Assembly: GCA_963816745.1 (NCBI GenBank)
Contig: CAWFLQ010000010.1
Location: forward strand, 1 to 64,000
Length of the DNA stretch: 64,000 bases
Source of the DNA: VAZQ01 sp963816745
GTDB lineage: Bacteria; Pseudomonadota; Alphaproteobacteria; Rhizobiales; Xanthobacteraceae
Direction of reading: 5' to 3'
Shown: piece after piece, positions 61,280-64,000 of the stretch
Numbering within the stretch: the first letter of the stretch is position 1
Layout of the letters: each line of letters opens with the position of its first letter
Program-made: the position numbers and the translations under genes
The notes under the pieces: generated by a model
Databases searched by the model: none
Told to the model about the DNA's origin: nothing
Seen by the model: the letters and a program-made list of their open reading frames with translations, nothing else

Positions 61280-61574
61280 AGAGGAACGTCCGGTCGGTCT
61301 GCGCATTGTTGACGTGAGTCACGACAAACGAGCCGTTACTCACGGTGCCGATGTACATCGTGCCGTTGCCGATCTCGGCCGCCGCATTCGCCGTCTTCGG
61401 GAACGCCAGCACCGTGCAGCCTGCACCGCAGTTCGCCGCCATCACCGTCGTCGAGGGGGCGTTTGCCACCAGCGTGAAAGCGCCCACCGCGTTCGACCGG
61501 CCCTCGAACAGCTCGCGCACTGCGCGTACGATCTTGTAAGGGTCTTTCTCCGTCGGGATCGGGACGTTGCCGGA
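61263..61574 (-). CDS. phage structural protein of unknown function
   Basis: 103 residues from ATG 61574: MSGNVPIPTEKDPYKIVRAV, RELFEGRSNAVGAFTLVANA, TVMAANCGAGCTVLAFPKTA, NGTMYIGTVSNGSFVVTHVN. Beta-rich with a conserved CGAGC; such small proteins sit between stabilisation and ejection genes in podophage-like prophages of Bradyrhizobium. Possibly a fibre or head spike. Intact. Confidence 0.6.
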   Translation of the reverse strand, partial: SGNVPIPTEKDPYKIVRAVRELFEGRSNAVGAFTLVANAPSTTVMAANCGAGCTVLAFPKTANAAAEIGNGTMYIGTVSNGSFVVTHVNNAQTDRTFLYAALG

Positions 61575-61625
61575 CATCCACTGTCCCCTCGTTGCGTTCG
61601 GTTTCGGCGGACAGGTCCGCCCTAC

Positions 61626-61656
61626 CCCCTTGGCGCGTCGAAGACGTGCCAAGGGG
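61626..61656. repeat. intergenic palindrome
   Basis: CCCCTTGGC-G-CGTC, GAA, GACG-T-GCCAAGGGG. Near-perfect 14-bp arms between two virion genes. No T run, so it is more like a small interspersed repeat than a terminator. Confidence 0.55.
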
Positions 61657-61675
61657 CTGGTGGGGTGATGGCGGG

Positions 61676-63139
61676 TTATCGCCGCCCTTCCTGTGCGAAC
61701 TCCGGCTCAATGCCCATTGCGAAAGTCCACGTCGTCGCCGCCGGGATGCGCAATCGCCCCCGCGCCAAGCGCGTCGACACGTTCGCGGGGCAAAGGCCCT
61801 TGGCATCCACACCTTGCTCGGCGGTGTAGCTCACCGCTTCTTGCAATGTCTCGCGTGCGCCGATGGCGCCGTAACAGATCGTCGCGTCCGTCACCGGCCG
61901 TATTCCCTTCACCCGCATGCGGCGGCCATTCAAGCTCTGCTCGGAGGTATCGAGCGTCGCCTCCAAATTTCCTCCGGTGAAAAAACCGAGCTTGTGAGAG
62001 GTGTTGACGGCCGAAAGCTTGGACAGCGCCGCCGTCGACACGTCGTCGAGGGAGAATGTCAGCGCGTCGAGCGAGCCGGAGATCGAATCGAGATTCTCCA
62101 GCGTCAGGCCCGGGCGAGCCAGCGAGGCAAGATATTCCCCGTGCATCGCAATGATCGACGCGCGGTTGAGCGCGTAGTCATAACAGAGCACCTTGTCGAA
62201 CTGTCCGGTCGTCCCCGAGTTCGACTTATAGGCCCAGTAGACCCTCGTCTCGGTTGGATCGGCGGTGCCGATGATCAGATGGATGGCGCCGCTGTCGTAG
62301 TCCGCGAAGAACGTGCGATCGAAGCGCTCCTTGCCGATCGCCTCGGGCGCTCCGGTGGAGAGCATGCCCTGGAACCCCTGCGGGCTGAGAAAGAAGATCT
62401 TGTCGCCGGCCCGGATCAGGGAGTACGGCGCCATCAGCCCCTTGTCTTCGGTGATGCGCTCGATATTGAAGATGACCGGCGAGCCCGGCACGAAGATCAT
62501 CCGCCGCATCGCGGTTTCCTGGAAGATAACACCGTATTCGCCGCCCGCCACGCCGCGCACAATGCCGCCGTCCGGCAGGTCCTGGAAGTCGCTCGAGTTG
62601 ATGCCGGGCGTCCAGGTCGTCACCGCATTGAGGCCCGACCACTGAATGCGATAAGGCGTCGACAAGAGCCCGGAGAGAACGACGAACCGTCCCACGATGG
62701 CGATGTAACGTGCCGCCGGCGGCGCGCCGCCCAGCGTCGCGAAGGCAGACGACGACGACAGATCGAACACCTGCGGTACGACGTTGGCCTGCACCGCGAT
62801 CACGAGATTGCCGAATTGCGCAAATTGCCAATGGTCGGAGGTCGGCAATGCGGTGTAGGAACCGCCGCCGGCGGAAACGTCGAGCCAAGTGAAATCCGTG
62901 TTGTTGAGCCGATAGAGCTTGGCGGACGTGCCGGCGAACACCGCCACCGTGCCGTCGGTCTTGCGCGCATAGAAGAAGCCGCGACACGGGGACGCCAGCG
63001 CGGAGGTGAACGGCGTGAAATCCTGGAACGGCCCGTACCCATCTGCACGCGGAACCACGTTCTGGATCGTCTGTGCGTTCGCCCCCATGTAGCTCGACTT
63101 GTCCGGCTCATAGCTGCCGAACGCGAGGATAGTGGACAT
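61676..63139 (-). CDS. packaged-DNA stabilisation protein (P22 gp10-like beta-propeller)
   Basis: 487 residues from ATG 63139: MSTILAFGSYEPDKSSYMGA, QTIQNVVPRADGYGPFQDFT, GTVAVFAGTSAKLYRLNNTD, RYIAIVGRFVVLSGLLSTPY, RIQWSGLNAVTTWTPG, KIFFLSPQGFQGMLSTGAPE. Repeated short beta blades with W/Y/F fit the six-bladed propeller of P22 gp10 and related head-completion proteins, which close the portal after packaging. It overlaps the adaptor stop (TAATG). Intact. Confidence 0.75.
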   Translation of the reverse strand: MSTILAFGSYEPDKSSYMGANAQTIQNVVPRADGYGPFQDFTPFTSALASPCRGFFYARKTDGTVAVFAGTSAKLYRLNNTDFTWLDVSAGGGSYTALPTSDHWQFAQFGNLVIAVQANVVPQVFDLSSSSAFATLGGAPPAARYIAIVGRFVVLSGLLSTPYRIQWSGLNAVTTWTPGINSSDFQDLPDGGIVRGVAGGEYGVIFQETAMRRMIFVPGSPVIFNIERITEDKGLMAPYSLIRAGDKIFFLSPQGFQGMLSTGAPEAIGKERFDRTFFADYDSGAIHLIIGTADPTETRVYWAYKSNSGTTGQFDKVLCYDYALNRASIIAMHGEYLASLARPGLTLENLDSISGSLDALTFSLDDVSTAALSKLSAVNTSHKLGFFTGGNLEATLDTSEQSLNGRRMRVKGIRPVTDATICYGAIGARETLQEAVSYTAEQGVDAKGLCPANVSTRLARGRLRIPAATTWTFAMGIEPEFAQEGRR

Positions 63140-63744
63140 TACGGCGTCGCTCCCATCACCCTCACCCTCCCCGCGCCCCGGGTCCTGTTGCTGAGTTTTT
63201 CGATCTCGTCGAAGATTTCGTCGCGGCGGCCCTTCCACAGCGGCGCGCGCTCGTCGTTCACGCCGAACATCTCCGCTTCGACCAAGGAGCCGAACAGATA
63301 TAGGTCGGGATGCGCACTCAAGAGCCAGTTGGTCGAGACACTGTCGGAGAGCGCCGGAACCTTCTGGAAGTAGTCGAATTCGAGCGCCGTATCATTCACC
63401 GGACGAACTTTCAGGGTCGAGCCCTCGATCGTGAAGATGCGTGGCACGCCGGACGGCGCCGACGGATATGCCGCCTGCAGATAGGACGGATGCACGTATT
63501 CGAGCTCGACCCTCGTTGCCCCCGCCCAGGTTACGCGCCGCCAACTCAGATAGTCCGCGGGAAGCGTTGCCGCGCCCGACGACGGCATGAGACTAGCGAA
63601 CGCTTCCTGTTCGCGTACGCGCAAGCGCCGGTTAGCGGCCGCTTCGAACAATGCGATGAACTCCGGAGCGCGCGCTGCGAACAGGCTGTGGTCAAGCCAG
63701 TTGCCGATGGCGGACTGCAACTCGCTATAGGTGGTGATGGCCAT
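63139..63744 (-). CDS. phage head-tail adaptor protein (P22 gp4/SU10-like)
   Basis: 201 residues: MAITTYSELQSAIGNWLDHS, FIALFEAAANRRLRVREQEA, SSGAATLPADYLSWRRVTWA, DTALEFDYFQKVPALSDSVS, TNWLLSAHPDLYLFGSLVEA. The TY.EL...I..WL.R.DL....P.FI.L.E..I.R.LR pattern and LP.D.L..R....... followed by Y..PAL...... NWLL...PD.YL...L.EA are those of podophage adaptor proteins that ring the portal. The position before the gp10-like gene is as expected. Intact. Confidence 0.85.
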   Translation of the reverse strand: MAITTYSELQSAIGNWLDHSLFAARAPEFIALFEAAANRRLRVREQEAFASLMPSSGAATLPADYLSWRRVTWAGATRVELEYVHPSYLQAAYPSAPSGVPRIFTIEGSTLKVRPVNDTALEFDYFQKVPALSDSVSTNWLLSAHPDLYLFGSLVEAEMFGVNDERAPLWKGRRDEIFDEIEKLSNRTRGAGRVRVMGATP

Positions 63745-63762
63745 CTCTTGCGATTCCCGTGG

Positions 63763-64000
63763 TCACTTGTCCGTCCGCAGGTACGCCCAGTCGGGATCGC
63801 GCAGCTTGCGCGCCACGAGCTCGTTGAACTCGGCCGAGAAAATGCGCAGCTGCACGTTGCCGGCGGCGTATTCTTCATTGAGCCACTTCACCAGGATCAC
63901 GTTCGGGATGTTGGCGATGTGGCGCCCCCAGTCGCTGCGCTGCCGCTCCCCGCGCAGCGCCTTGTTGCGCTCGAGGATCGACTCGACGTCCTGCGTGGTG
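63763..64000 (-). CDS. phage protein, C-terminal part (gene continues beyond the window)
   Basis: Open from the window edge to the stop at 63763: TTQDVESILERNKALRGERQ, SDWGRHIANIPNVILVKWLN, EEYAAGNVQLRIFSAEFNEL, VARKLRDPDWAYLRTDK. Small proteins with this DW.RHIA.IP..I...WLNEE motif stand between capsid and adaptor genes in podophage-like prophages of rhizobia. Function unknown; head completion is likely from position. Confidence 0.65.
   Translation of the reverse strand, partial: TTQDVESILERNKALRGERQRSDWGRHIANIPNVILVKWLNEEYAAGNVQLRIFSAEFNELVARKLRDPDWAYLRTDK

Noticed and set aside
61592..63373. A 593-residue open frame on the plus strand
   Set aside because: Antisense to the gp10-like and adaptor genes, no ribosome site, composition of a shadow frame.

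Overview
The window is about 62 to 65 % G+C and suggests a member of the Hyphomicrobiales, most likely a Bradyrhizobium or close relative. The signs are a PHA phasin, a DUF6894-type protein, two Bug-type tricarboxylate receptors, small conserved proteins of the kind common in that group, and REP-like palindromes. It is a stretch of prophage, insertion sequence (IS) and accessory DNA around a short piece of ordinary chromosome.

Layout. (1) 1-7630, minus strand: packaging and head module of a lambda-like siphophage, in transcription order small terminase, large terminase (gpA type), gpW-like connector, portal, S49 protease, gpD-like decoration, gpE-like capsid and head-tail joiner. Most of these genes carry frame changes. 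(2) 7630-17850: DNA that looks foreign to the phage, with a broken modA, an IS630 element, two related IS3 copies around a phasin gene, a different intact IS3 element and small host-type genes. (3) 17851-29328: phage early region. A repressor and integrase lie on the plus strand; a Cro-like gene, a ParB-MT-A70 methyltransferase, DUF1937, a primase-helicase and a NusG-like antiterminator lie on the minus strand, with operators, nonamer iterons and palindromes. (4) 29462-35497: two mirrored LysR/Bug pairs around an IS110 element, closed by the 3' part of a tRNA-Thr(GGT), probably the far attachment site of the island. (5) 35680-39100: chromosomal genes (diguanylate cyclase, dienelactone hydrolase).

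(6) 39150-64000: a second phage region, mostly minus strand. Read right to left it has an adaptor, a P22 gp10-like stabilisation protein, virion proteins, a PAPS-reductase-like enzyme, a collar fibre, a secreted protein, a TIM-barrel protein, an endolysin and a holin. Accessory cassettes interrupt it: a methyltransferase region (55.6-58.2 kb), an O-acetylation set (MBOAT, two SGNH proteins, acyltransferase-3 and a 35-residue peptide; 48.4-54.2 kb) and two polymorphic-toxin/immunity pairs (39.15-40.7 and 41.8-44.5 kb). The O-acetylation cassette and the second toxin cassette are each bracketed by duplicated pieces of phage genes.

How the parts may work together (inference): the second prophage would supply its host with surface-polysaccharide acetylation and contact or lysis-released toxins while keeping lysis and tail genes. 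The most unusual sequence feature is a palindromic element of about 55 bp present four times in two neighbouring phage genes and read through in all three frames. Many genes, phage and non-phage, have frame changes that leave protein similarity intact on both sides, so residual assembly indels must be excluded before any of them is called a pseudogene.
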